Shown one piece after another: positions 23,911 to 32,564 of a stretch of 64,000 nucleotides of DNA. Location: contig CADCEV010000012.1 in assembly GCA_902800525.1 (NCBI GenBank), forward strand, positions 54,824 to 118,823, written 5' to 3'. This DNA comes from an uncultured Bacteroidales bacterium. Its GTDB lineage: Bacteria; Bacteroidota; Bacteroidia; Bacteroidales; Paludibacteraceae. The position numbers and the translations under genes were made by a program. A model generated the notes under the pieces. That model worked only from the letters and a program-made list of their open reading frames with translations. It did not search any database and was not told the origin of the DNA. Position 1 is the stretch's first letter. Every line of letters begins with the position of its first letter.

Positions 23911-26514
23911 TTATCTGACGCTTGTCAGTTTCTTGATCTTGTCGTTCAGTTTCTTTTCCCTGAGTAACTGCTCAAGGCTGATGTGCATTCTGTAGTTCCA
24001 GAACTGACGCGGGTTAGACGGTACGTTGATACGATCCGCGAACTGGTCTTTGATGCGCACGTCGCCATCGATGGCGAGCCAGTCCTGCAGCGGAAGAATG
24101 GTCCACATAGCCGGGCTGTACATATGCTGGTTGATAATGAACTCGGCGATCTCCGGGGTCATTTCCTGCGGAGCTTCGCCCCACCAGCCCATTTGCTCGT
24201 TGTAGAAACGCTGGGTTACGGCTCTATCCTCTTCCCACCAAGCACGAAGCGGGTTCATATCGTGCGTACCGGTGGTACAAACGGACTGATATGGAGCATC
24301 TGCCGGGTGCGCAAACTTGACGGTCGGATCTTTCGGCATTCGTTGGATCTCAAGGCTCAAGATCTGTAACTCATGCATCACATCGGGTACGCAAGCAGGT
24401 ACCATTCCCAGGTCCTCACCGCAGCAGAGCATATGCGTTGCACCGATGAGCGTTGGCAGTTTACGCATAGCCGAGTCACGCCAGAACGAGGTATGACGGC
24501 GGTAGAAGTACTCGTTATAAATGCGCATCAGCACTTCCTTCTGATCCGAATAGAGCTCGTTGAAGGAGTGGCTCTGATAGATGGAGATACGCGGATGCAA
24601 CCATCCCGGACGGCGTTGGTCTTCCACCATCAGCACTTCGCAATGCAGGTAAATGAGTCCGTTGCATATATTATGCACCGCCTCTTCGCTCAGGCCGGAA
24701 GCCTTCAACTGCTTCTTGTCGCCCAACAGACGATCTGCCCATTCCTGCACTTTGACTTGGGTATCAAACTCCGGACGGAACCAATAGATATAATTGTCGT
24801 TGGTCTGAAGTGCATTCTTCTTCGCCCATTCGGTGTCAAAGCCGAGCACATCTCCTAAGAAGTTCGAGCGGATATAAGGCTTGGTCATTCGGTCCCAGTC
24901 GAGGCAAACGCCTTGTGCGCAGAGGTCGTCATAGCTATACGGCAATGCAGGAACGAAATGTCCGCAGAGACCCCAAACATCGGTCTTGCGCATCTGCCAG
25001 ATACGGAAGAAACCGAGAATATGATCTACGCGGTAAGCATCGAAATAATCCTGCATCTTCCGGAAACGTGCTTTCCACCAAGCGAAACCGTCCTTTGCCA
25101 TCTCGTCCCAGTTATAAGTCGGGAAGCCCCAGTTCTGACCGGAGATAGAGAAATCATCGGGCGGAGCACCGGCTGATGCATCCAGGTTGAAGAGCTCCGG
25201 ATAAACAGCCGCATCCACTGAATCGGGACTAATACCGATAGGGATGTCACCCTTCATGGCTACGCCGATCGAGTGCGCATAAGCCACCGCGTCCGACAAC
25301 TGCTTGTCCGCATGGAACTGCAGGTACTTATAGAAATCAGCCGGCTGTTTGTCACGTTTGTGCAGGAACTCGGCGTACGGCTCAAGCCATGAGGCATTCT
25401 TGGTCTCAAAGGCTTTGTATTCCTCCGACGAGAAGAGCGCCTCTTTATCCTGTTTGTACAGCGCTTTGAAGAACACCATCTTGGCGTCATAGACGTTCTG
25501 GTAATCCGCAAAAGTGAGCGCGTTCAGTTCGGCTTTCTTCGCCTCGTATTTCTTCTTCTGCGCAGGGGTCAGACGACCCATCTTCTCGATATTGATATAG
25601 ATCGGGTGAAGCGCGAAGACGGAAACAGCGTTGTACGGATAGCTGTCCAAGTTGTTATGACGAAGCGTGGTGTCGTTGATCGGCAGGGTCTGAATCATCT
25701 GCTGACCGGTAGCCGCTGCCCAATCCGCCATTTTCTTCAGGTCTTGGAACTCACCGATACCAAATCCCTCTTGCGAACGGAGCGAGAAGACAGGAACAGC
25801 TACGCCGGCGCCTTTCCAACGAGGCTGTGTGCGACGGAAGCCACGGTCGTTCTGGCAAATAATCAGCCCTTTCTCAACGCCCCAGATCTGACGGTTCTCA
25901 CCCCATTCCATATCTATACAAGCACCTGTTTTGAGGTCATAAACAAGGTATTTGTACTCAATAACATCCTGTCCATTGATCATGATGTCTGCATGCCAAA
26001 CCGGGAAGTCGGAATCGCTCATAACCAGCTTCTTGTCGGGATCCCAGTTGCCTAATTCAGGACAGTTACCCACGATTGCCACACCTTGCGTCGGCAGAAT
26101 CTGCGGCAAGTCGATGGTGAAACGGACGTTGCCTTTCATCGCTTTGGGAGCCGCTTTCTTGTGGCGCATGAAGAGGGATTTGAGGAACGCGGTGGTGTAG
26201 AACGAATCCTCATATGTGCTGGCTTGCCAAGCGTCGCGAACGATAAGTTTCTTGTCTGCCGCCTTGAGGGTTAACGTACGGGGCTCACCTGCCTCGTAAA
26301 TATAGCCGCCGTCCTGCAAACGAATTGCGTACTTGTACTGAATAGAGCCCGCAAAATCGCTAACGGGAGCGTTCACCTGCCAGAAATCTGTTCCCTGACA
26401 AGTCAGCAACAAAGGGTGTTTCTCCGTCCAACCCAAGATCGATTCTTGCGTCTCGATGACGCACAGCGTTTGCCCATACTCGGCACGATAGTGAATCTGA
26501 AAATTAATGTTCAT
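23911..26514 (-). CDS. malQ: 4-alpha-glucanotransferase (GH77) with two N-terminal CBM20 domains
   Basis: An 867-aa cytoplasmic enzyme that moves alpha-1,4-glucan segments between maltodextrins. Two starch-binding CBM20 domains span about 1-110 and 127-235 (VAIVGNCPELGNWDPDK). The catalytic GH77 barrel from about 245 has the nucleophile Asp in DAYRVDHILGFFRIW, the acid/base Glu in CCGEDLGMVPACV and the stabiliser Asp in TGTHDMNPLRAW. This two-CBM20 architecture is the plant DPE2/Bacteroidetes type. It lacks a signal peptide, so it works on imported maltodextrin or glycogen and pairs logically with the cytoplasmic amylase at 33.9 kb. It has its own promoter and converges with ispH. Confidence 0.93.
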   Translation of the reverse strand: MNINFQIHYRAEYGQTLCVIETQESILGWTEKHPLLLTCQGTDFWQVNAPVSDFAGSIQYKYAIRLQDGGYIYEAGEPRTLTLKAADKKLIVRDAWQASTYEDSFYTTAFLKSLFMRHKKAAPKAMKGNVRFTIDLPQILPTQGVAIVGNCPELGNWDPDKKLVMSDSDFPVWHADIMINGQDVIEYKYLVYDLKTGACIDMEWGENRQIWGVEKGLIICQNDRGFRRTQPRWKGAGVAVPVFSLRSQEGFGIGEFQDLKKMADWAAATGQQMIQTLPINDTTLRHNNLDSYPYNAVSVFALHPIYINIEKMGRLTPAQKKKYEAKKAELNALTFADYQNVYDAKMVFFKALYKQDKEALFSSEEYKAFETKNASWLEPYAEFLHKRDKQPADFYKYLQFHADKQLSDAVAYAHSIGVAMKGDIPIGISPDSVDAAVYPELFNLDASAGAPPDDFSISGQNWGFPTYNWDEMAKDGFAWWKARFRKMQDYFDAYRVDHILGFFRIWQMRKTDVWGLCGHFVPALPYSYDDLCAQGVCLDWDRMTKPYIRSNFLGDVLGFDTEWAKKNALQTNDNYIYWFRPEFDTQVKVQEWADRLLGDKKQLKASGLSEEAVHNICNGLIYLHCEVLMVEDQRRPGWLHPRISIYQSHSFNELYSDQKEVLMRIYNEYFYRRHTSFWRDSAMRKLPTLIGATHMLCCGEDLGMVPACVPDVMHELQILSLEIQRMPKDPTVKFAHPADAPYQSVCTTGTHDMNPLRAWWEEDRAVTQRFYNEQMGWWGEAPQEMTPEIAEFIINQHMYSPAMWTILPLQDWLAIDGDVRIKDQFADRINVPSNPRQFWNYRMHISLEQLLREKKLNDKIKKLTSVR

Positions 26515-26560
26515 GGTATAATAATTAATTAGTAGTTTTCTGTTTTTGATATTTCGACTA

Positions 26561-26592
26561 CAAAATTACAACTTTTTTCTGAATTACGCAAA
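26561..26592 (-). promoter_or_regulatory. Promoter of malQ
   Basis: Minus strand TTTG (CAAA at 26589-26592), 20-bp spacer, TAATTTTG (26568-26561), about 50 bases before the ATG. Confidence 0.72.
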
Positions 26593-26598
26593 TTATTT

Positions 26599-27471
26599 TT
26601 AATTTTTTCTGAAAAATAATCCTATTAGGCATGGAAGAAGGGTATTTATCGCCCATAAAAGCACTCCGGCGAGGGCAGCGTTCATTGTTCCGAAGACCCA
26701 GATCGCCCATGCTCCACGGACGCCCGCTTCCACAATCGGCACGTTCGGAGTGATGGTCACCAGCAGATAATAGATGAACAGGTTGGTGATGGATGATTGA
26801 TAATTGGTGATTGCCCCCAAGGCAAAAAGCACGAGCGCCAACTGGACACACCAACAGCCCAAACGAACCAAACTTTGCGCCGTGCTACGGAAAAGTAGCA
26901 TGTAATTGACCTCGGCGTATTTTTTGAGGGCTTGCGGCGCGAGGGCGTAAGCGATTGCCAATACCGCTACTACGCCGACCAGCGCATAGAGGTAACTATC
27001 CCCCAAGACCGCCAACACCGCCGGCGAGAACGCAATCCCTGCCGCGCCGGCTAAGACGATAGCCGCGGTCATGGTAGCACTGCCCACCGCTCCCATGGAA
27101 AGCACTTTCGCCATTACATCCTTTGAGCTTCGTTCATTTTCCCGCTGCATTTCCATCATTCCGCGCGCAGGATACTCGCCAAGCCGCCAGGGTGTGATGA
27201 GGCCGGCTAACTTGCCGGCATACACCTGGCGGTGCGCTTCTGCCCAGGACATAGGCATGAGCGTTTTCCACCGCCATGCTTCGAGCAACATGTTTATGGG
27301 CATCAGTGCAACGCATAGCAGAAGCGCGATCCATTGACGCTCATTCAGGTTCGAGAGGCAGTTCCATAGGGACGCGTAGTCGTCATAAACGGCTATTTTC
27401 CATACTAAAAAACAGCACGCCAAGACCGAAATCGTCCACTGTATGATATGAATCAGTACTTTTCTTTCCAT
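26599..27471 (-). CDS. Lysylphosphatidylglycerol synthase-type (UPF0104) flippase-like membrane protein
   Basis: A 290-aa integral membrane protein with about seven hydrophobic helices and no soluble catalytic domain. The conserved block GKLAGLITPWRLGEYPARGM near 90 and the C-terminal VTITPNVPIVEAGVRGAWAI are typical of the LPG_synthase_TM/UPF0104 family, whose members often accompany lipid or polyprenol-sugar transport. The substrate is unknown. Coding residues NYQSSITNL near 225 lie in a TTGATAATTGGTGATT repeat-like stretch (26786-26818, minus-strand reading). It is divergent from the helix-hairpin-helix gene and shares the overlapping promoter. The malQ promoter overlaps the region just past its 3' end. 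Confidence 0.75.
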   Translation of the reverse strand: MERKVLIHIIQWTISVLACCFLVWKIAVYDDYASLWNCLSNLNERQWIALLLCVALMPINMLLEAWRWKTLMPMSWAEAHRQVYAGKLAGLITPWRLGEYPARGMMEMQRENERSSKDVMAKVLSMGAVGSATMTAAIVLAGAAGIAFSPAVLAVLGDSYLYALVGVVAVLAIAYALAPQALKKYAEVNYMLLFRSTAQSLVRLGCWCVQLALVLFALGAITNYQSSITNLFIYYLLVTITPNVPIVEAGVRGAWAIWVFGTMNAALAGVLLWAINTLLPCLIGLFFRKN

Positions 27472-27480
27472 AAAACGCTA

Positions 27481-27528
27481 CAAAATTACTACTTTTTTTG
27501 CATATATGCAAATAAATGTGTAAATTTG
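27481..27528. promoter_or_regulatory. Divergent overlapping promoters sharing a perfect 16-bp palindrome
   Basis: TTTGCATATATGCAAA (27497-27512) supplies the -33 boxes of both promoters. Plus: TTTG 27497-27500, 20-bp spacer, TAAATTTG 27521-27528. Minus: CAAA 27509-27512, 20-bp spacer, TAATTTTG (27488-27481). The geometry is identical to 42910-42957 and 4835-4882. Confidence 0.8.
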
Positions 27529-27532
27529 CAGC

Positions 27533-29449
27533 GTGAAATCGCTTATTGCCGCCATATTACTGATTGCGAACTTCTCGCTGGAGGATATTGTCCTCGATAT
27601 CTACAACGCCGTTTCAGAGTTTGGAGAGGTGGAATATGAGCAGTTACAGGCGGATTTGTACGCCATCCATGAGTCACCGATTGACCTGAATCATACCAGC
27701 GACGAAGAGTTGAGCCAGCTCTATTTTCTCTCACCGCATCAGATAGACGAAATACTGCTTTACGCCGACAAACATCCGTTTGTGAGTTTGTATGAGTTGC
27801 GGCTCATTTCTTCCTTGACGGAATACGAGATACGCGATTTGTTGCCGTTCGTCAAGGTTGATCCGCCAAGTGCGGACGAATCGGCTTATAATACTATAAA
27901 GTACGCGCACGACGTGTTCGCGCACGCGAGGCATGAACTCACCATGCGCGTTGATGCACGTGACATAGAGAATTTCGGAGGCAGCGACCCGATGTTTGTC
28001 CGGACGAAATACCGGTTCGACTACCAGCGGCGCGTGCTTTTCGGCGCGCAACTGAGTCGTCCGGCAGGTGGTCAAGCCCAAGACCTGCAATACGGTGCAT
28101 TCTTGCAGTTGAGGGATATTCACCCGCATCTGCACAATGTGGTAGCCGGTAATTTTCAAGCGTCCTTTGGTCAAGGGTTGGTCTTCGCGCCTGTGTTCCA
28201 TAACGGCAAATCCGCTTATGTGCAATCCGCTGCGTATAACCGTCAGGGTCTGCGGTATTACTCCTCGGTGGATGGCGCGGGTTTGCACGGAGCGGGAGCT
28301 ACGGCGAGGTGGTATTGGAGTAAAGCCACGCGATTGGATGCAACCGCGCTCTATTCGCTCAAACGCGCCAATGACAGCACGTGGCATCACCTCATCGGCG
28401 CGAACCTGACGTTTCGACACAATCACCTCCAAGTGGAGCTGAATGCTGCGCAGAATATATGGTCCGACAGTATTCATCCCTATAACAATGCCGCTTACAA
28501 CCAGCGTTATTTCCGGGGAAGACACCAAGCCGTGATAGGCGCGTCCGCGCGTTATAACCACGGATGGTTTGACGCCTTTGCAGAAATAGCCACCGCCGAG
28601 AACTACGAACGCTTTCCGGAGAATGCCGGTTCACCAACTAACGCTCCTCATTGGGGCATAGGAGTGATTGCCGGAAGCCGATTCTACCCCACCGATGGTC
28701 TTTCTCTCATTGCGCTCTACCGCTATTACAGCCCCTATTTCGACAACACATTAGGCTATGCTTTTTCCGAAACATCCCGCATCGGCGATGAGAACGGAGC
28801 CTATCTCGGCATAGAGATCACGCGATGGAAAGGCTGGAAGATCAGCAGTTACGGCGATGTTTTCCGCTTCAGCGGTCCGAAGTATGGCATTCCCTATGCG
28901 CCTTCTATCGGCTATGACGTGATACTCGACTTCACCAATACTCATTTAGGTAGCTTATCGGACGCGCGGTATGCCGGATGGTGGGTGAACGGACGGATCA
29001 GAGCAAGGAAGAAGGGTGATTTGAGTACTTATTCCGCGCGGGCGCAGTTCAATTGGCAAAGCGGCGGATGGTCCTTGCGCACAATCGCCGATGCCAATAT
29101 CACGACCGAAAAGGGATTCTCAGGCTATGGAGTAAGTATCGCGCAGGATGCGGGCTATGCGTTTGCAGAGGTACCTCTGTCTCTCCGCGGGCGCGTGCAG
29201 TATTTCGATGCGCGGAATTGGGACAACCGCATTTATATGTACGAGCACGATGTGCTTTATGCTTTTTCCATTCCGGCAGTCTATGGTTTAGGCGGAAGAG
29301 CGTATATCTGTCTGAAATGGCAGATTCTTGCACCCTTAGCGCTCTATCTGCGTGTGAGCGAAACAGTTTATGCACCTAATTGGGCGGCGGAACATCAACG
29401 CGCTATGACAAGAACGGATGTACATTTGTTGCTGAGGGCAAAGTTATGA
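27533..29449 (+). CDS. Helix-hairpin-helix outer-membrane beta-barrel protein
   Basis: A 638-aa exported protein. A hydrophobic N-terminus (KSLIAAILLIANFSLED) precedes two helix-hairpin-helix units of ComEA type (about 43-115: SPIDLNHTSDEELSQLYFLS and FVSLYELRLISSLTEYEIRD). A long region of alternating strands rich in Tyr, Trp and Gly then runs to the C-terminus (RTDVHLLLRAKL), as in outer-membrane barrels. The family is Bacteroidetes-specific and uncharacterised as far as I know; DNA binding is not implied by the HHH units in this setting. The GTG start lies only 4 bases past the -7 box, so the mRNA is probably leaderless. A heptad-like array and bidirectional terminator follow. Confidence 0.72.
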   Translation: MKSLIAAILLIANFSLEDIVLDIYNAVSEFGEVEYEQLQADLYAIHESPIDLNHTSDEELSQLYFLSPHQIDEILLYADKHPFVSLYELRLISSLTEYEIRDLLPFVKVDPPSADESAYNTIKYAHDVFAHARHELTMRVDARDIENFGGSDPMFVRTKYRFDYQRRVLFGAQLSRPAGGQAQDLQYGAFLQLRDIHPHLHNVVAGNFQASFGQGLVFAPVFHNGKSAYVQSAAYNRQGLRYYSSVDGAGLHGAGATARWYWSKATRLDATALYSLKRANDSTWHHLIGANLTFRHNHLQVELNAAQNIWSDSIHPYNNAAYNQRYFRGRHQAVIGASARYNHGWFDAFAEIATAENYERFPENAGSPTNAPHWGIGVIAGSRFYPTDGLSLIALYRYYSPYFDNTLGYAFSETSRIGDENGAYLGIEITRWKGWKISSYGDVFRFSGPKYGIPYAPSIGYDVILDFTNTHLGSLSDARYAGWWVNGRIRARKKGDLSTYSARAQFNWQSGGWSLRTIADANITTEKGFSGYGVSIAQDAGYAFAEVPLSLRGRVQYFDARNWDNRIYMYEHDVLYAFSIPAVYGLGGRAYICLKWQILAPLALYLRVSETVYAPNWAAEHQRAMTRTDVHLLLRAKL

Positions 29450-29498
29450 GGTGGTTTGAAGTTGTTTGAAATTGTTTGAAATAGTTTGAGGTGGTTGG
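29446..29498 (+). repeat. Tandem TTTGAAATTG-type 10-bp repeats
   Basis: Five degenerate 10-base units of the GTTTGAAATT type follow the stop of the helix-hairpin-helix gene. They are the same kind of array as the heptads but with a different period. Confidence 0.75.
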
Positions 29499-29500
29499 AA

Positions 29501-29539
29501 ACAAAAAAGGAGTTTGCATCTCGCAACCTCCTTTTTTGT
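29501..29539. terminator. Bidirectional terminator between the HHH gene and tRNA-Met
   Basis: A 12-bp stem (ACAAAAAAGGAG, 29501-29512, with CTCCTTTTTTGT, 29528-29539) and a 15-base loop; it gives a U-run on both strands. Confidence 0.85.
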
Positions 29540-29613
29540 GGTCCCACTTGGGCTTGAACCAAGGACCCCCTGATTATGAGTCAGGTGCTACTAACCAACT
29601 GAGCTATAGGACC
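29539..29613 (-). tRNA. tRNA-Met (anticodon CAT)
   Basis: The minus strand folds as a tRNA. Acceptor GGTCCTA pairs with TGGGACC, the D-arm has AGCTCAGTTGGTTAGTAGC, the anticodon stem is CCTGA/TCAGG with loop CTCATAA, and the T-arm contains GGTTCAAGCC. Discriminator A; CCA is not encoded. A lysidine-modified tRNA-Ile(CAT) is the alternative and cannot be excluded by eye. Confidence 0.92.
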
Positions 29614-29640
29614 AACTTTCAACATTTATGTAACTACAAT

Positions 29641-31323
29641 TTATTTTCTAATGATGCCGTACATTCTAAGGCATTTCTCTTTGCTAATCTTTTGCTCGTT
29701 CTCGGTGATCTCAGGGATAGTGAGTTTCATACCCGGAGTAACGGAACTTGGGTTAGCGAGTTTCGCCTTGTTCGCAGCGTAAATGTACACCCAGCAATGC
29801 GTATTGTTATAGTGTTTACGTGCGAGTTGCGCGAGCGTGGTAGCATTCTCAACAGTTACCTCTTTACCCATTCGGTCTGCAAAGCGCGCCAAGATTTCCT
29901 CTTTGGTAGAAACGACTTCCTGCTCCTCGTACGGACGGTTGTTTTTCTCATTCAAGAGTTCAGCACATCGTTTGTCGAATGCCTCTTTGTCCATGAGTTC
30001 CACCACAGCGCGTCTGTTGGGCGCATAAGCAGCCTGGCTGCGACGTCCCACTACGAGACCATGACCGAAGGCGAAGATGTGGCTCGGATCGATTGCGTAT
30101 TCCTCACGCAGTTCCTCTGCGATGTTATCTGCACGTTTCTTAGCCAGCGTTTCATTGACTGCACGTGTGCCGGTGTTGTCACAATAACCAATCACTACTG
30201 CATAGATATCCGGGTTCTCCATCATTCGCTCGGAAGCCTGTTGGATGGTGATCAGACCTTTCTCGTTGAGTTCCGACTCATTATTGTCGAAATAGACATT
30301 GAAATGCTGTTTCGCGATATGAGAAGAAGAAGCGTTCTCAACGATGGTCTCACGGATGATAACCGTGTCGCGATAGATGATAAGTGTATCATGAATAGGA
30401 GCGAACGTTTCCGTGGGGTGAGCCATAGCTTGTGCAAGGACCGGGCTGGACTCAATACCGCCCATGTTACGAACGTGCGAGTTCTTGTTGGCAGAAAACT
30501 TAATACGCATGTTGAGGGTTACATCGAAGACACCATCGTTGTTTTTGGAAGCGATAGACTGACGTCCCGAAGTACCACGACCGTCAATAGCGTCGGAGAG
30601 CATATAACTATAAGTACCGCGCACACCTAACGCGATAACACGCGTGATATTGAACTCGAAGTTAACACCTGCCTGAAGATATGCGGCTCCGTTGTAAGAT
30701 GTCATTGCATCCGGTGTACCGGGAGCATCTCCGTTCTCGTTAATATAATTGATCGTGTTACCTTTTTTATGGGTAGCGGTCGGGCCGACTGAGTCATCCC
30801 AAGCGTCATCCTTGAAAAAAGCGGTAGATTTATACCAACCGTATCCACCACCTGCCATGAGGTCCATACAGAAGATTTTGCTTTTTCCGTGAGGATAGAA
30901 GAGCCCGATAAGATCCATGGAGAGATATGCGCCCGCTTTGTGCATGTGCCCGTTCAAGAGCGTAGAAGCATGTCCCGGACGGCCTTTTGCGCCATAACGC
31001 GAATACATGTACTCAACGCCGATACCGAAGACCGGAGTAAAATCATACTCGAAGTCCAAACCGAGCGAAGGGAAATTAATCGGATGCTGCAACTCCGAAG
31101 GGAAGTTAAAATCTCCATCGAAGAGGTTAAAACCGACGTGCGGGATCAGCGACCAGTTCGCATTTTTGAGGGAAGCCTGTTTATTCAGCGTAGTGTCATA
31201 CGGATAGTAACCAATATTATTATTGGTACTTGCTTCCAAGGCGGAGTCTTTCACCAAGGTTTCCTGCGCCATCATGGAGACCGCGCAGAACATGGAAATA
31301 ACTATAAATAGTCCTTTTTTCAT
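29641..31323 (-). CDS. OmpA-family outer-membrane protein with C-terminal LysM-like domain
   Basis: A 560-aa protein from the ATG at 31323, which begins a clean signal peptide (MKKGLFIVISMFCAVSMMAQ). The open frame extends to 31473, but that part lies upstream of the predicted mRNA start. Residues 30-290 form a beta-barrel (PHVGFNLFDGDFNFPSELQH, then GIGVEYMYSRYG). An OmpA peptidoglycan-binding domain follows from about 335 (FNVYFDNNESELNEKG, NETLAKKRADNI, FGHGLVVGRR). A LysM-like unit ends the protein (ATTLAQLARKHYNNTHCWVY, then VTPGMKLTIPEI). It should anchor the outer membrane to peptidoglycan through two separate binding domains. The tRNA-Met gene lies 27 bases downstream on the same strand. 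Confidence 0.85.
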   Translation of the reverse strand: MKKGLFIVISMFCAVSMMAQETLVKDSALEASTNNNIGYYPYDTTLNKQASLKNANWSLIPHVGFNLFDGDFNFPSELQHPINFPSLGLDFEYDFTPVFGIGVEYMYSRYGAKGRPGHASTLLNGHMHKAGAYLSMDLIGLFYPHGKSKIFCMDLMAGGGYGWYKSTAFFKDDAWDDSVGPTATHKKGNTINYINENGDAPGTPDAMTSYNGAAYLQAGVNFEFNITRVIALGVRGTYSYMLSDAIDGRGTSGRQSIASKNNDGVFDVTLNMRIKFSANKNSHVRNMGGIESSPVLAQAMAHPTETFAPIHDTLIIYRDTVIIRETIVENASSSHIAKQHFNVYFDNNESELNEKGLITIQQASERMMENPDIYAVVIGYCDNTGTRAVNETLAKKRADNIAEELREEYAIDPSHIFAFGHGLVVGRRSQAAYAPNRRAVVELMDKEAFDKRCAELLNEKNNRPYEEQEVVSTKEEILARFADRMGKEVTVENATTLAQLARKHYNNTHCWVYIYAANKAKLANPSSVTPGMKLTIPEITENEQKISKEKCLRMYGIIRK

Positions 31324-31368
31324 ACCGAAAAAGTATTGTTTTTTTAACATTGTTCGCAATTCAGGGTG

Positions 31369-31400
31369 CAAAGGTACAACTTTTTTTTGACATGACCAAA
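31369..31400 (-). promoter_or_regulatory. Promoter of the OmpA/LysM gene
   Basis: Minus strand TTTG (CAAA at 31397-31400), 20-bp spacer, TACCTTTG (31376-31369). It places the mRNA start near 31363 and so supports the ATG at 31323. Confidence 0.75.
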
Positions 31401-31435
31401 TTTTTTTGCAAAAAAATCTTTTTTTTATAGTAAGT

Positions 31436-31467
31436 ATTGCATATATGGATTTTTTTTTGTATCTTTG
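31436..31467 (+). promoter_or_regulatory. Promoter of pta-ackA
   Basis: ATTG at 31436-31439 in the context TTGCATATATGG, 20-bp spacer, TATCTTTG at 31460-31467, about 68 bases before the pta ATG. Confidence 0.72.
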
Positions 31468-31534
31468 CAGCAAAATTACAAAAAAGGTTCAAGGCGATAA
31501 AAAAAGAGTTAAATCTAATTAAAAATATAAGAAT

Positions 31535-32533
31535 ATGGACATTTTAAATCAAATGATTGCGCGCGCGAAGGCAAATCCGCAGCGCATTGTGTTGCCGGAA
31601 GGTGACGAACCTCGTACGTTGGAAGCTGCAAACATTTTGTTGAAAGACAAGATTGCGCAGCTTATTTTGATCGGAGACCCTGAGAAAATCAAGGGAATGG
31701 CTGCTGAAAAGGGCTATGAGCATATTTGTGAGGCGAAGATCGTTGATCCGATTCACGATCCGAAAATGCCGGAGTACGCGAAGCTGCTGTTTGAGTTGCG
31801 TAAGGCAAAAGGCATGACGGAAGAAGAGGCTGCGAAGAAAGCACAGGATCCGTTGTATTTGGGTTGTTTGATGATCAAGGCAGGAGACGCGGACGGTGAG
31901 CTCGCAGGTGCTCGTGGTACGACGGCAGATACTATTCGTCCGGCATTCCAGATTCTGAAGACCAAACCGGGTTGCTCTATTGTCAGCGGCGCATTTTTGA
32001 TGTTCACGCCGGCTAAGCATTTAGGCGAGGACGGATTCCTGCTGTTTGCGGACTGCGCGGTTAACCCGAATCCGGATGCAAAACAGTTGGCAGAGATCGC
32101 TATCTCGACGGCAGAGACCGCACGTGCTATCGCAGGCATCGAGCCGCGCGTAGCTATGCTGAGCTTCTCGACCAAGGGTAGTGCTAAACATGAATTGGTT
32201 GATAAAGTACAAGAGGCAACAAAGTTGGCAAAAGAGATGGCTCCTGAGTTGGCACTCGACGGCGAGTTGCAGGCAGATGCAGCGCTGGTAGAGAGCGTAG
32301 CGAAGACCAAAGCACCGGGTAGCAACGTGGCAGGTAAGGCTAATGTGCTCGTGTTCCCGGATCTGCAGGCAGGTAACATCGGTTACAAGCTCGTTGAGCG
32401 TTTCAGCGGCGCGGATGCAGTTGGTCCGATCTTGCAGGGTATTGCTGCTCCGGTAAATGACCTGAGCCGCGGATGCAAAGTACAGGACATTGTGCAAATG
32501 GTGGTTATTACCGCTAATCAGGCGATAAAATAA
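31535..32533 (+). CDS. pta: Phosphate acetyltransferase
   Basis: A 332-aa enzyme that converts acetyl-CoA and phosphate to acetyl phosphate. It is the short single-domain type without the N-terminal DRTGG/P-loop part. Recognisable blocks: RIVLPEGDEPRTLEAANILL near 18, GELAGARGTTADTIRPAFQI near 121, MLSFSTKGSAKHE near 208 and DLQAGNIGYKLVERFSGADA near 278. It forms an operon with ackA, from which it is separated only by a heptad array, and provides ATP by acetate fermentation. Confidence 0.95.
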   Translation: MDILNQMIARAKANPQRIVLPEGDEPRTLEAANILLKDKIAQLILIGDPEKIKGMAAEKGYEHICEAKIVDPIHDPKMPEYAKLLFELRKAKGMTEEEAAKKAQDPLYLGCLMIKAGDADGELAGARGTTADTIRPAFQILKTKPGCSIVSGAFLMFTPAKHLGEDGFLLFADCAVNPNPDAKQLAEIAISTAETARAIAGIEPRVAMLSFSTKGSAKHELVDKVQEATKLAKEMAPELALDGELQADAALVESVAKTKAPGSNVAGKANVLVFPDLQAGNIGYKLVERFSGADAVGPILQGIAAPVNDLSRGCKVQDIVQMVVITANQAIK

Positions 32534-32564
32534 ATTAAAAATTAAAAATTACGAATTGCGAATT
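32533..32564 (+). repeat. Heptad array (ATTAAAA type) between pta and ackA
   Basis: ATTAAAA units followed by ATTACGA/ATTGCGA/ATTATGA variants run from the pta stop to the ackA ATG at 32565; the final ATTATGA contains the ATG. Confidence 0.85.

Noticed and set aside
29491-30630. A 379-codon plus-strand frame across tRNA-Met and the OmpA gene
   Set aside because: It runs through a terminator and a tRNA and is antisense to a clear OmpA-family gene.
31324-31473. N-terminal extension of the OmpA-family protein to 31473
   Set aside because: The extension overlaps the promoter and lies before a perfect signal peptide that starts at 31323.
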